Shown: positions 9,350-19,400 of the stretch, piece by piece | How the letters are laid out: the number at the start of each line of letters is the position of its first letter | How positions within the stretch are numbered: position 1 is the stretch's first letter | Source: Sphingobium sp. HWE2-09 | Lineage (GTDB): Bacteria; Pseudomonadota; Alphaproteobacteria; Sphingomonadales; Sphingomonadaceae | Length of the DNA stretch: 64,000 nt | NCBI RefSeq assembly: GCF_035989265.1 | Contig: NZ_JAYKZX010000003.1 | Location: 930,001 to 994,000 of the forward strand | Direction of reading: 5' to 3' | Translations under genes and position numbers: made by a program | The notes under the pieces: generated by a model | Seen by the model: only the letters and a program-made list of their open reading frames with translations | What the model was told of the DNA's origin: nothing | The model's database searches: none

Positions 9350-9982
9350 TTACCGCATGCCTTTGAGCGCCGCCACGATCATCTGGGCACTCCGATGGGC
9401 CGTGGTGGCCGCGGACAATTTCGGTCGCGACAGGCTGCGATGGCCCAGGCCGAACATGCAGGCCAGGATCATTTCCTCCGCTGCATCCAGCGTCTCGCCC
9501 GACAACTGGTCGTTGGCGGCGCAAGCGAAATAACGAATGAACGCGCGAACCCGCTCGCACAATCCGGCAATGGTGTCGGCGACGGCGGGGTTACGAAAAC
9601 TTTCCGCCAGAATGTCGAAGGCCAGCGCTTCGTCCTTCTCGTCGATCGTATGCAACAATATCTGCTCGAAACTTTGCTCCACCGTCAGCGCGCCTGCATC
9701 CATCCGGGCCTGCACCGCGGCGATCTGCGCGCACCATTGGTCGGCGTCGGCAAGGACCAGCGCCTCGATGATATCTTCCTTGCTTTTGAACAGCCGATAG
9801 ATTTGCCCGACCGACACTTGGGCAACCGACGCCAGTTCCGCCATGGGGGTCTGGTGAAATCCGTGGCGTTCGAATAAGGTGCGTGCAGCCGACAAAATAG
9901 ATGTACGACCATTTTTTTCTTGCTGCATTGCAACCATGTCCGCCCCGTTGCCGTTTTTTGCCTCTTGAAATCGCTCTGCCAT
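9350..9982 (-). CDS. TetR/AcrR-family repressor of the adjacent efflux operon
   Basis: 210-residue regulator. The N-terminal helix-turn-helix reads SILSAARTLFERHGFHQTPMAELASVAQVSVGQIYRLFKSKEDII, the canonical TetR pattern; the C-terminal half is the variable ligand domain. I place the start at ATG 9982, with AGGT seven bases upstream; a frame to 10105 would run through the operator. It is divergent from the RND operon, with a perfect palindrome at 10004-10021 between them, so it most likely represses both itself and the pump until an exported compound binds. Confidence 0.88.
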   Translation of the reverse strand: MAERFQEAKNGNGADMVAMQQEKNGRTSILSAARTLFERHGFHQTPMAELASVAQVSVGQIYRLFKSKEDIIEALVLADADQWCAQIAAVQARMDAGALTVEQSFEQILLHTIDEKDEALAFDILAESFRNPAVADTIAGLCERVRAFIRYFACAANDQLSGETLDAAEEMILACMFGLGHRSLSRPKLSAATTAHRSAQMIVAALKGMR

Positions 9983-10003
9983 GATCGTACCTGCGCGGCA
10001 AGC

Positions 10004-10021
10004 GGAATGAACGTTCATTCC
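10004..10021. promoter_or_regulatory. Palindromic TetR-type operator
   Basis: GGAATGAACGTTCATTCC is a perfect 18-base palindrome centred between the tetR start (9982) and the acrA-like start (10060). Its TGAACG...CGTTCA half-sites match the style of AcrR-like operators. Position and symmetry indicate joint control of both divergent transcripts. Confidence 0.85.
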
Positions 10022-10059
10022 AACTCTTCGATCCCTATACCGAAACGGATATTCAAGCG

Positions 10060-11244
10060 ATGCAACAGGGGACAATCTTAGGCCTGCTGATATGCTTATC
10101 GGCACTGTCGCTCAGTGCGTGCAGCGAAAGCCAGCCGCCCGCCCCGCCGCCGCCAACGGTCGGCGTCGTCACGCTGAAAACCGAGTCGGCCCCCCTGATG
10201 ACCGAGCTGCCCGGCCGGATCGTGGCCGTGGAAACCGCCGAAGTGCGTCCCCAGATCAACGGCGTCATCCGTCGCCGCCTGTTCGAAGAGGGCGGCTATG
10301 TCCGCGCGGGCCAGCTTCTCTACGAAATTGACGACGCACCTTATCGCGCCGCCCTGGCCCAGGCGCAGGGTTCGCTGGCAAAGGCCAACGCCGCTATCCG
10401 CTCGACCGGATTGCAGGCGCAGCGATACAAGGATCTGGTCGGTATCAACGCCGTCAGCCGCCAGGAATATGACGATGCCGATGCCGCAGCGCAGCAGGCG
10501 CGTGCCGATGTTGCAGCGCAACGTGGCGCTGTTCAGGCAGCGCAAGTGAATCAGAATTTCACACGGCTTCGCGCCCCCATCTCCGGCCGCATCAGCCGTT
10601 CGCTCTTCACCCCCGGCGCGCTCGTGCAGGCGGGGCAGGCCGATCCGCTGACGACAATTCAGCGCACCGATACTGTCTATGTCGATGTCTCACAGTCGGC
10701 CGCGCAGATCATCGACCTCAAGCAGGCGATGAAAAGCGGCGGCATCAGCGCCGCTCAGGGCGCACGCATCCAGTTGATGCTGCCCAATGGCAGCGTCTAT
10801 CCGATCGAAGGGCGGCTACAATTTTCCGAAGTCACCGTCGATCAGACGTCCGGCGCGGTAACCCTGCGTGCATCCTTCCCCAATCCCGACGGCCTGCTTC
10901 TTCCCGGCATGTATGTCCGCGCCAAACTGGTCGAAGGGCAAGTGACCCAGGCGATCCTGGCGCCGCAGCAGGGCATCAGCCGCGATGCGCGCGGCCGCGC
11001 CACCGCCATGGTCGTGGGCAAGGATAACAAGGCCGAAATGCGTCAGGTCACGGTCGACCGCGTGGTTGGCGACAAATGGATCGTCACCAAGGGGCTGAAG
11101 CCCGGCGACAAGCTGATCGTCGAAGGCCTGGTCAACCTGCGGCCCGGATCGGTCGTAAAGCCGGGCGCGCCGCAGCAGGTCACCGTCGCCGACGGTGGCG
11201 CGCAAAATGGCGCGCAAAACAGTGCTCAGGGCGGGGCAAACTAA
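10060..11244 (+). CDS. RND efflux periplasmic adaptor (AcrA/MexA type)
   Basis: 394-residue membrane fusion protein. A lipoprotein signal ending in LSAC (cysteine near residue 21) anchors it to the inner membrane. Then follow the lipoyl/barrel-sandwich hybrid (GVIRRRLFEEGGYVRAGQLLYEID), a coiled-coil hairpin with QARADVAAQRGAV, the returning lipoyl half (RLRAPISGRISRS) and the beta-barrel and membrane-proximal domains. It couples the RND pump at 11248 to the channel at 14427, three bases separating it from the pump gene. Confidence 0.92.
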   Translation: MQQGTILGLLICLSALSLSACSESQPPAPPPPTVGVVTLKTESAPLMTELPGRIVAVETAEVRPQINGVIRRRLFEEGGYVRAGQLLYEIDDAPYRAALAQAQGSLAKANAAIRSTGLQAQRYKDLVGINAVSRQEYDDADAAAQQARADVAAQRGAVQAAQVNQNFTRLRAPISGRISRSLFTPGALVQAGQADPLTTIQRTDTVYVDVSQSAAQIIDLKQAMKSGGISAAQGARIQLMLPNGSVYPIEGRLQFSEVTVDQTSGAVTLRASFPNPDGLLLPGMYVRAKLVEGQVTQAILAPQQGISRDARGRATAMVVGKDNKAEMRQVTVDRVVGDKWIVTKGLKPGDKLIVEGLVNLRPGSVVKPGAPQQVTVADGGAQNGAQNSAQGGAN

Positions 11245-11247
11245 GCC

Positions 11248-14200
11248 ATGGCCCGCTATTTCATCGATCGGCCCATCTTTGCATGGGTCATCGCCGTCGT
11301 CATCATGCTGGCAGGTCTGCTGGCGATGCGGACGCTGCCCGTTGCGCAGTTCCCCGAAATCGCGCCGCCCGCCGTCACGATCGCGACCAGCTATCCTGGC
11401 GCGAACGCCCAGACGCTGGAAAGCACCACGACCCAGATCATCGAACAACAGCTTAAGGGCATCGATAATCTGCGCTATTTCTCCTCGACCAGCGACGGGT
11501 CGGGCAATCTTAGCATCACCCTGACCTTCGAACAGGGCACCGATCCCGACATCGCGCAGGTCCAGGTCCAGAATAAATTGTCGCAGGCGACGCCTTTGTT
11601 GCCGCAGGAAGTGCAGCAACAAGGTCTGCGCGTTGGCAAATCGACCGCCAGCTTCCTGCTGATCATGGCCGCCTATGCCGATGACGGCATTCACGATCAG
11701 GAAGACGCTGCCGATTTCGTTGCGTCCAGCCTTCAGGATCCCATCAGCCGCGTCAACGGCGTGGGCGACACCCAGTTGTTCGGATCGCAATATGCGATGC
11801 GCATCTGGCTCGACCCTTATAAGATGGCCAATCTGGGCGTCACCACCGGCGACGTCAAATCGGCGATCACGGCCCAGAATGCGCAGGTTTCCGCTGGACA
11901 AATCGGCGGCGCGCCGTCGCCCAAGGGGCAGGCGATCAACGCGACCGTTACGGCGCAATCGCGCCTGCGGACGCCCGAAGAATTTGCCAATATTCGCCTG
12001 CGCAGCAACAGCGACGGTTCGGTCGTCCTGATCTCGGATGTCGGCCGGGTCGAACTGGGCGCTGAAAATTACGGCTTCGGCGTCAAGTTTAACGGCCATC
12101 CCGCGGCCGGCTTCGGCGTCAAGCTGGCGCCGGGCGCGAACGCGCTCGACACGGTCGAGGCGGTCAAGAGCCGGGTCGATCAACTGTCGAAGAATTTCCC
12201 CACCTGGGTGAAATATGATTTCCCCGTCGACAATTCGACCTTCGTCAAATTGTCGGTCGAACAGGTCATCCACACTCTGTTCGAAGCGGTGCTGCTGGTG
12301 TTCGTCGTCATGTTCCTGTTCCTTCAGAACTGGCGCGCGACCCTCATCCCCACTATCGCCGTGCCAGTCGTGCTGCTGGGATCGCTCGCGATCCTGAGCG
12401 TCGCAGGCTTCACCATCAACACCCTGACCCTGTTCGGCATGGTGCTGGCGATCGGCCTGCTGGTCGATGACGCGATCGTCGTCGTGGAAAATGTCGAACG
12501 ACTGATCCAGGACGAAGGCCTCAGCCCCCGCGAAGCGGCGCGCAAGTCGATGGACGAGATTAGCGGCGCGCTGATCGGCATCGGCCTCGTCCTGTCGGCG
12601 GTGTTCCTGCCAATGGCCTTTTTCGGCGGATCGACCGGCGTCATCTTCCGGCAATTCTCGATCACCATCGTCTCTTCGATGATCCTGTCGGTGCTGGTGG
12701 CGTTGATCCTCACCCCGGCCCTATGCGCCACCATCCTGAAACCGGCTTCGCACGGCCACACCTGGAACGGTCCGGTCGGCTCGATCTTCGGCCGTTTCTT
12801 CGACTGGTTCAACCGCACCTTCGACAAGGGCGTGACCCGCTATGGCCGCGGCGTTGAAAAGGTCGAACGGCGCTGGGTCCGCACGATGCTGGCCTATGGC
12901 CTGATCGTGGCTGGCATGATCTTCATCTTCATGCGCCTGCCCAGCGGTTTCCTGCCCGAAGAGGATCAAGGCATTCTCATCGCCCAGGTGTCGCTCCCCG
13001 CAGGCGCGACGCTGGAGGAAACCGAACGCACCCTCGCCAAGATGCGCGACCATTATCTCGTCGATGAAAAGGCCAATGTCGCGGCCGTGTTCACGATCGG
13101 CGGCTTCGGTTTCGTAGGGCAGGGGCAAAATGTCGGTATCGTCTTTGCGCGGATGAAGGATTGGGACCAGCGTACGAGCAAGGACAGCAAGGTCGATGCC
13201 ATCGCCCTGCGCGCCAACGCGGCGTTCCAGAAACTGACTGCCGGCATGGCGCTCGCCTTTGTGCCGCCTGCGGTGCAGGAACTGGGCAATGCGTCCGGCT
13301 TCGATTTCCAGCTGCTAGACCAGGGCAATCTGGGCCATGACAAACTCATCGCCGCGCGCAACCAGTTGCTGGGCATGGCGATGGGCGACAAGCGCCTGGC
13401 GCAGGTCCGCCCCAACGGCCTGGAGGACACGCCGCAGCTCAAGCTCAACGTCGATCAGGCGGCGGCAGGCGCGTTGGGCATCGCTCAGTCCGACGTCAAC
13501 GACACGATCAGCACCAATTTGGGCGGCGCCTATGTCAACGACTTCATCGACCGCGATCGGGTGAAGCGCGTCTATGTGCAGGCCGACGCCCCGTTCCGCA
13601 CCTCGCCCGATGCGATCAACGCCTATCATGTGCGCGGCAGCACCGGCACCATGGCGCCGCTGTCGGCCTTCGCCACCACCGAATGGGTGCAGGGACCGGC
13701 GCGGCTGGAGCGGTTCAACGGCGTGCCGTCGGTCAATATCCAGGGCGCACCCGCGCCCGGCGTGTCGAGCGGCACGGCGATGAAGGCGATGGAGGAACAT
13801 GCCGCCAAGCTGCCAGCCGGTATCGGTTTCAGCTGGAACGGCATCTCTTATGAAGAACAGACGTCCGGCGGTCAGTCCTCCTACGTCTATGCACTCTCGA
13901 TGCTCATCGTGTTCCTGTGTCTCGCGGCATTGTATGAAAGCTGGTCGGTGCCGATCGCGGTCATGCTCGTGGTGCCGCTGGGCGTCCTGGGCGCAGTGAT
14001 CGGCGCGACGCTGGCGGGCCTCAACAACGACATCTATCTGCAGGTCGGCCTGATCACGACCATCGGCGTGTCGGCGAAGAACGCGATCCTGATCGTGGAG
14101 TTCGCCGAGGAAAAGATGCGCGAGGGGCTACCCCCCGCCAAAGCCGCGCTCGAAGCGGGCAAGCTGCGCCTGCGTCCGATCCTGATGACCAGCTTCGCCT

Positions 14201-14421
14201 TCATCTTCGGCGTGCTGCCCTTGGCGATGTCGAAGGGTGCGGGCGCGGGCGGTCAGAATGCGATCGGCTGGGCCGTGGTCGGGGGCATGTTGTCCGCAAC
14301 GGTGCTGGCGGTCTTCTTCGTGCCCGTCTTCTTCACTGTCGTGAAGCGGCTGTTCCGCGAACATAAAGATCATGACACGGATGGCGAAGCGGCACAGCCC
14401 GACGCCCCGCAGGAGGCTTGA
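11248..14421 (+). CDS. RND multidrug efflux pump, HAE1 family (AcrB/MexB type)
   Basis: 1,057-residue proton-driven inner-membrane transporter. It begins MARYFIDRPIFAWVIAV (TM1). The proton-relay motif LLVDDAIVVVENVER (Asp-Asp pair of TM4) is intact, the TM block FLFLQNWRATLIPTIAVPVVLLG is conserved, and a second half repeats the fold with AALYESWSVPIAVMLVVPLG. Length and motifs match hydrophobe/amphiphile exporters, so antibiotics, solvents or bile-like compounds are expected substrates. Middle gene of the adaptor-pump-channel operon. Confidence 0.95.
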   Translation: MARYFIDRPIFAWVIAVVIMLAGLLAMRTLPVAQFPEIAPPAVTIATSYPGANAQTLESTTTQIIEQQLKGIDNLRYFSSTSDGSGNLSITLTFEQGTDPDIAQVQVQNKLSQATPLLPQEVQQQGLRVGKSTASFLLIMAAYADDGIHDQEDAADFVASSLQDPISRVNGVGDTQLFGSQYAMRIWLDPYKMANLGVTTGDVKSAITAQNAQVSAGQIGGAPSPKGQAINATVTAQSRLRTPEEFANIRLRSNSDGSVVLISDVGRVELGAENYGFGVKFNGHPAAGFGVKLAPGANALDTVEAVKSRVDQLSKNFPTWVKYDFPVDNSTFVKLSVEQVIHTLFEAVLLVFVVMFLFLQNWRATLIPTIAVPVVLLGSLAILSVAGFTINTLTLFGMVLAIGLLVDDAIVVVENVERLIQDEGLSPREAARKSMDEISGALIGIGLVLSAVFLPMAFFGGSTGVIFRQFSITIVSSMILSVLVALILTPALCATILKPASHGHTWNGPVGSIFGRFFDWFNRTFDKGVTRYGRGVEKVERRWVRTMLAYGLIVAGMIFIFMRLPSGFLPEEDQGILIAQVSLPAGATLEETERTLAKMRDHYLVDEKANVAAVFTIGGFGFVGQGQNVGIVFARMKDWDQRTSKDSKVDAIALRANAAFQKLTAGMALAFVPPAVQELGNASGFDFQLLDQGNLGHDKLIAARNQLLGMAMGDKRLAQVRPNGLEDTPQLKLNVDQAAAGALGIAQSDVNDTISTNLGGAYVNDFIDRDRVKRVYVQADAPFRTSPDAINAYHVRGSTGTMAPLSAFATTEWVQGPARLERFNGVPSVNIQGAPAPGVSSGTAMKAMEEHAAKLPAGIGFSWNGISYEEQTSGGQSSYVYALSMLIVFLCLAALYESWSVPIAVMLVVPLGVLGAVIGATLAGLNNDIYLQVGLITTIGVSAKNAILIVEFAEEKMREGLPPAKAALEAGKLRLRPILMTSFAFIFGVLPLAMSKGAGAGGQNAIGWAVVGGMLSATVLAVFFVPVFFTVVKRLFREHKDHDTDGEAAQPDAPQEA

Positions 14422-14426
14422 AGACC

Positions 14427-15839
14427 ATGCGCACCATAAACGCGCTGGGCGCCGTCACTCTTTCGCTGGCGCTGGCCGCCTGCGACATGGCGCCCAAATA
14501 TGTACGGCCCCAACTGCCGGTGCCGACCGCCACGCCGCAGGGGCCGTCCTACGGCGCCGATAGCGGGCAGGGCGCGGTCGTGTCGGCGGATACGGGCTGG
14601 CGCGATTTCTTCACCGACGCGCGGCTGGCCCGCGTGATCGAAACCGCGCTCGCCAACAACCGCGACTTGCGGCTGGCGGTCGCCAATGTCGAACAGGCGC
14701 GCGCGCAATATCGGGTGCAGCGCGCTGACCTGCTGCCGACGGTGGCGGGGACGGGGACGGCTACTTTCTCGTCCCAACCGCTCGTCCAGTTCGGCCAGAG
14801 CGACCGGCTGCGGCAGGACGTCTATCAGGCGCAAGTCGGCATTTCCTCCTGGGAAATCGACCTGTTCGGCCGGGTCCGCAACCTGACGAAATCGGCACAG
14901 GAACAATATTTCGCCAGCGTCGAAAACCGCAATGCCGCCCAAGTCACGCTGGTCGCCGAAACCGCCAACGCCTGGCTGACCATGGCAGCAGATCAGGAAC
15001 GGCTGCGCATCGCCCGCGATCTGGAAAGCGCGTTCGGCAAGACGCTGGAACTGAACAAGGCCCGCTTCGCCAAGGGTGTCGCATCCGAACTGGACGTGCG
15101 CCAGGCACAGACCAGCTATGACAGCGCCCGGTCGGACATCGCCCAGGCGACAACGCTGGTGGCGCAGGACCAGAATGCGCTGAACCTGCTCGCCGGCACC
15201 ACCGTTCCGGCGACGGACCTTCCCGACGCCCTGCCGTCCTCCGATGCCTCGTTGGACAATCTGCCGTCGGGCGTCGGCTCAGACATTCTGCTGCGCCGTC
15301 CCGACATCGCGTCGGCGGAACATCAGTTGCGCAGCGCCAATGCGGATATCGGCGCGGCGCGCGCCGCCTTCTTCCCCAGCATTTCCCTGACCGCTGCATT
15401 GGGCACCGTCAGCACGGCCTTGTCGGGCCTGTTCGCCGCGGACAGTGAAACCTGGTCGGTGGCGCCGACGGCCAGCGTCCCCTTCTTCGACTTCGGCAAG
15501 AACAAGGCCAATCTACGCTACGCCAAAGCCACCTATGACGCGATGCTCGCCACCTATGAAAAGAGCGTGCAAACCGGGTTCCGCGAAGTCGCCGACGCAC
15601 TCGCCCGGCGCGGCACGATGAGCCAGCAACTCGAAGCGCAAACCTCGCTGCGCGACGCTTCACGCGTGGCCTACACATTGTCCGAAGCCCGCTTCCGCTA
15701 TGGCGTGGACAGCTTCCTGACCACGCTGGATTCGCAACGTTCGCTCTACAGCGCGGAACAGAGCCTGCTCGCCACCCGCCTGACCCGGGCCAGCAATATG
15801 GTCGAACTCTATCGGGCGATGGGCGGCGGCCTGAAATAG
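14427..15839 (+). CDS. RND efflux outer-membrane channel (OprM/NodT family)
   Basis: 470-residue outer-membrane lipoprotein that completes the tripartite pump. The lipobox LAAC lies near residue 20. Two OEP repeats are visible, the second opening after LLRRPDIASAEHQLRSANADIGAARAAFFP. I prefer ATG 14427 (AGGAGG ten bases upstream) to an in-frame TTG at 14418, which overlaps the pump stop codon. Confidence 0.92.
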   Translation: MRTINALGAVTLSLALAACDMAPKYVRPQLPVPTATPQGPSYGADSGQGAVVSADTGWRDFFTDARLARVIETALANNRDLRLAVANVEQARAQYRVQRADLLPTVAGTGTATFSSQPLVQFGQSDRLRQDVYQAQVGISSWEIDLFGRVRNLTKSAQEQYFASVENRNAAQVTLVAETANAWLTMAADQERLRIARDLESAFGKTLELNKARFAKGVASELDVRQAQTSYDSARSDIAQATTLVAQDQNALNLLAGTTVPATDLPDALPSSDASLDNLPSGVGSDILLRRPDIASAEHQLRSANADIGAARAAFFPSISLTAALGTVSTALSGLFAADSETWSVAPTASVPFFDFGKNKANLRYAKATYDAMLATYEKSVQTGFREVADALARRGTMSQQLEAQTSLRDASRVAYTLSEARFRYGVDSFLTTLDSQRSLYSAEQSLLATRLTRASNMVELYRAMGGGLK

Positions 15840-15876
15840 GCTTTGGCCGCAAACCACGGGAAGCATCTGACAACGA

Positions 15877-15908
15877 TCTCCGCTATGGACCATGGCGCAT
15901 AGCGGAGA
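15877..15908 (+). promoter_or_regulatory. Hairpin overlapping the ogt ribosome-binding site
   Basis: An 11-base-pair perfect stem (TCTCCGCTATG 15877-15887, CATAGCGGAGA 15898-15908) encloses a ten-base loop. The 3' arm contains GGAGA, the ribosome site six bases before ATG 15915 of ogt. Folding would hide the site. The same hairpin, followed by GTTTG, could be the weak terminator of the efflux operon; the two readings are not exclusive. Confidence 0.6.
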
Positions 15909-15914
15909 CGTTTG

Positions 15915-16412
15915 ATGACTTTGGCCCACATCCTCTTCCCCTCGCCGGTTGGCGACCTGACCCTGGTCGCCAGCGACACAGGCCTGGTCGCGATCCTATG
16001 GCAAGATGATGATCCTGCGCGCGTCCGGCTGGCCGCCCGGGAGGTGCGAACCGATCATCCGATCCTGGCGATGGCGCAGGCCCAACTGACGGACTATTTC
16101 GCAGGCGCGCGGCGCGCCTTCACCGTCCCGCTCGATGCATGCGGCACGCCCTTTCAGCAGATGGTGTGGGCTGCCCTGCGCGATATCCCCTTCGGCGAAA
16201 CCCGAAGCTATGGCGACATCGCCCGCGCCATTGGCCGCCCCACCGCCAGCCGCGCCGTCGGCGCCGCCAACGGCCGCAACCCCCTATCGATCATCGCCCC
16301 CTGCCACCGCGTCGTCGGCGCGAACGGCGCGCTCACCGGTTTTGCTGGCGGCGTGAAAACGAAGCGCTGGCTGCTCGATCTCGAACGCAAGGCTATAGAC
16401 GATAAGGAATAA
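15915..16412 (+). CDS. ogt: Methylated-DNA--[protein]-cysteine S-methyltransferase
   Basis: 165-residue suicide DNA-repair protein that removes alkyl groups from O6-alkylguanine. The active-site motif PCHRVV and the preceding helix-turn-helix (SYGDIARAIGRPTASRAVGAANGRNP) are complete, and the size fits Ogt rather than Ada. The TAA stop (16410-16412) coincides with the first bases of the left attachment motif of the accessory block, so integration happened exactly at the end of this gene without destroying it. Before insertion it would have faced the tRNA-Arg gene now at 57046. Confidence 0.9.
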   Translation: MTLAHILFPSPVGDLTLVASDTGLVAILWQDDDPARVRLAAREVRTDHPILAMAQAQLTDYFAGARRAFTVPLDACGTPFQQMVWAALRDIPFGETRSYGDIARAIGRPTASRAVGAANGRNPLSIIAPCHRVVGANGALTGFAGGVKTKRWLLDLERKAIDDKE

Positions 16413-16425
16413 TGGTGCACCCAAC
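16411..16425. repeat. Left attachment motif (displaced tRNA 3' end)
   Basis: AATGGTGCACCCAAC matches 14 of 15 bases of the tRNA-Arg 3' end at 57044-57058. On the minus strand it reads GTTGGGTGCACCATT, that is, an acceptor strand with CCA. Its first bases are part of the ogt stop codon. Confidence 0.7.
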
Positions 16426-16461
16426 ATGAAAGCGATGGGCACTCGAATCATTGGGAAATTC
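16412..16461. repeat. Fifty-base arm repeat, copy 1 (left end of unit C)
   Basis: 42 of 50 bases match copy 2 at 22764-22813 without gaps, including the uninterrupted block CATGAAAGCGATGGGC. Both copies begin with the attachment motif. They look like the left attachment arms of two related elements. Between copy 1 and the Hhe-type gene (16489) there is no other gene. Confidence 0.75.
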
Positions 16462-16488
16462 TCGTCCGTATTGACTGATCGAGTAATA

Positions 16489-19400
16489 TTACCCACCGAA
16501 ATGCTCGCGAATATAGGCTGCAGTCTGACTGGGGCTTAGTTCCTGGGTAGAATTGCCTGAGCGGACGAAGAACCGTTCAGCGGGCGTATCGCGTGCGTCC
16601 TTGGTTGTCACGAAAACGGGTGATGGCGACCGATCTATGTCGATCCGGCATACCTCCGTGCCTTCATGTTCGGGGAAGCCAATGCGTATACGTGCAGCGC
16701 GATAAGCCTGTCCGAAATGGTTGGTCACCAGATTGGTCAGGTGCAACTGCATTCGATCGCTGTTGCCGCCAAGACAGGCATAGTCTCGTTCTAGCCCGCG
16801 GATCGTTCCATCGTCTGCGACACCGATCAGTAGTGTGCCACCAACACGATTGGCAAAACCGGCAAGCGTCTTGATCACGACCTCCTCCAGCTTCTTGTTC
16901 TGAATAGCAGCCGCGACATCCCAGCGAAGCGTCTCCTTGAATTCCAGCCGTTCATGCTCCCCTTCGGCGATCAGCGTGACGAGCGGTGACGGTGCACTTA
17001 CCGGCACAGTAGCAACCGGTGCGTCTGCTCCCGTCACCAGCACACCATTCTTGCGGTCGAGCCAGCCCTTGGCAATCGCTGCGGTGACGACATCGCCGAT
17101 CAGCGTGCGCAACTGGCTGCTGGTGGATTTGAAGCCAATCGCGCGCGAAACAGCGAGGGCGATCTGGTCGTCGGTCGCGCCAAAATGCGTGCGGACGATA
17201 TCCAAAACGGCGCGTTCGAGTTCAGCCGGCGGCAGCGCCTCGCAGCGGCGCAAGGTAGTCGAGATCACAGCGCTACGGTCCCGAACATTGGCTTGTCGAC
17301 CGGGTATCGACAGGAAGTCGCCATCGCGTGCCAAGCGTCCGGTCCGCGCGGAGACGTCCACAGCTTGCTCGATCGCTGTCTGGATGCGTCCACCCGCTCG
17401 CTTGAGTCCCCAAGCGGCGCGGATTCTGGCAACGATCTCGTCGAGATGGACTGGACCTTCAACCTCTACGACCTGCTCGGCCAGTCCAGACAAGATACCG
17501 CGAGGCGCGTCATGGAGTTCGCTGACGATATGCGAAGGGCGCGAAATCGTCGCCTCCATATAGGCGGCCACGGTGTCCGTGGTTTCATCGATCGCCGTAA
17601 TGCCGATCTCAGTCACATCCTCGCGCTCGATCGTGACAATCTCGAACGGCACCGCGCGTTTCGCCGCAATACCCGTTGCCTGTGCGTCATGTTCGGCCTT
17701 GGCAGCTTCTACCCGCGAGATGATCAAATCGAGTTGTTCGGCTGGCCGCTGAAACCAGTCGGTGCTCCACACGCGGTGGATTGACCAGCCATGGCTTTCG
17801 AGCACCGATTGACGCAACCGATCCCGATCGCGCGCGGACCGGGCACCATGATAGGATGCCCCGTCACATTCGATGCCGAGCAGATAGCGTCCCGGCCGAT
17901 CAGGATCGGCCACCGCCAGATCGATATAGAAACCAGCGAGCCCGACTTGCCGGTGGACTTGAAGCCCACGCGCCTGCAACGCCTTGGCAACCTGCTCCTC
18001 GAATACGCTATCATGATCGCGACCAGTACTCTCGGCGAGGGTCATCCGACCGGTTCGCGCGAAATGCAGGAACAGGCGGAAGGCGAACACGCCCTTGCGT
18101 GTGCTGGCGAAGTCCGGATCGATATCCTCGTCGGTCATCGACGCGAACACCTCGCATCGTTGCTTCGCTCGGCTGATGAGCACGTTCAGCCGGCGTTCGC
18201 CGCCGTCGGTGCCGAGAGGCCCAAACCGCATCGGCACGCGTCCGCCAGGCATCGTCGGGCCATAGCCGACAGAGATGAAGATGACGTCGCGTTCGTCGCC
18301 CTGCACGTTCTCAAGGTTCTTTACGAAGAACGGCTCGGCATGATGCGCTTGGAAGAATGCCTCGACTTGGGGCGGCAGTGCACGTCGCAGCAACTCAAGC
18401 TGATCGACGATCGCGCGGCGCTGTGCCGAGGAAAAGGCGGCAACGCCGAGTGATAAATCAGGATGGTTGCGCGCATGGGCGATTATTGCCTTTGCTACGA
18501 TCTTCGCCTCGACGATATTAGTGCGTGTCGTTCCCGTGTCGAAGATGCCGTCGGCGATGTGGTGGAAGCGCAACCCCATGCCGGCCTCGGCGGTATAGGG
18601 GCTGGGAACGATGAACAGCTTGTTCTCGTAGAACTGTCGGTTGCTGACCGCGATCAGCGACTGGTGCTTGCTACGGTAATGCCAGCGCAACATACGCATG
18701 GGCAGACCACGCGCGGTGAACAGGCCAAGGATGCTTTCGATATCGGCGACGCGACCGACAGCATCCTCACCGTCATCATCATTATCGCCGCCGCTGGTCA
18801 TCTTGGAGAAGAACGCGGTCGGCGGCAGCTGCTTGGGATCACCGACGACGACGACCTGCTTGGCCCGCGCAACCGCGCCGAGTGCGTCGACCGGCTGAAT
18901 CTGGCTGGCTTCGTCCATCACCAACAGGTCGAATTCCAATATGCCGGGTGCCAGGAACTGTGCGACCGACAGCGGGCTCATCATGAAGACCGGTTTCAGC
19001 GCCTGTATCGCGGGACCGGCCTGTTCCATCAGCTTGCGGATCGGCATATGACCACGTTTGCGGGCGATTTCAGCGCGCAGCACGCCAAGCGGACCAACCG
19101 CGCCGCCATCCCTTGCAGGGACGCGCGCGTGGTGGGCGCGGACGACCTCAAGGCTAGCTGACGCGATGCGCTGGCGGTCCATTTCCGCGAAGTCACGCGC
19201 TAGGCGACCGTGCAGCGTGCCGTCGAAAATGCCCAATGACGGGTCGGCTGTGACCTGATCGGCATAAACAGCTTCGTAATACGCCATTTCGAACGCCGCG
19301 AGCGCGGTATCGGGCGTAAGGCGTCCATCGGCGAGCCGCCGAACGATATCTTCGCAGCCGAGCGACGACGCGCGTCCGGCGCGGTCGCGATAGGCGACCC

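Noticed and set aside
10816..12654. Long minus-strand frame of 612 codons opposite the efflux genes
   Set aside because: Asp/Gln/Arg-rich shadow; both RND genes are unambiguous.
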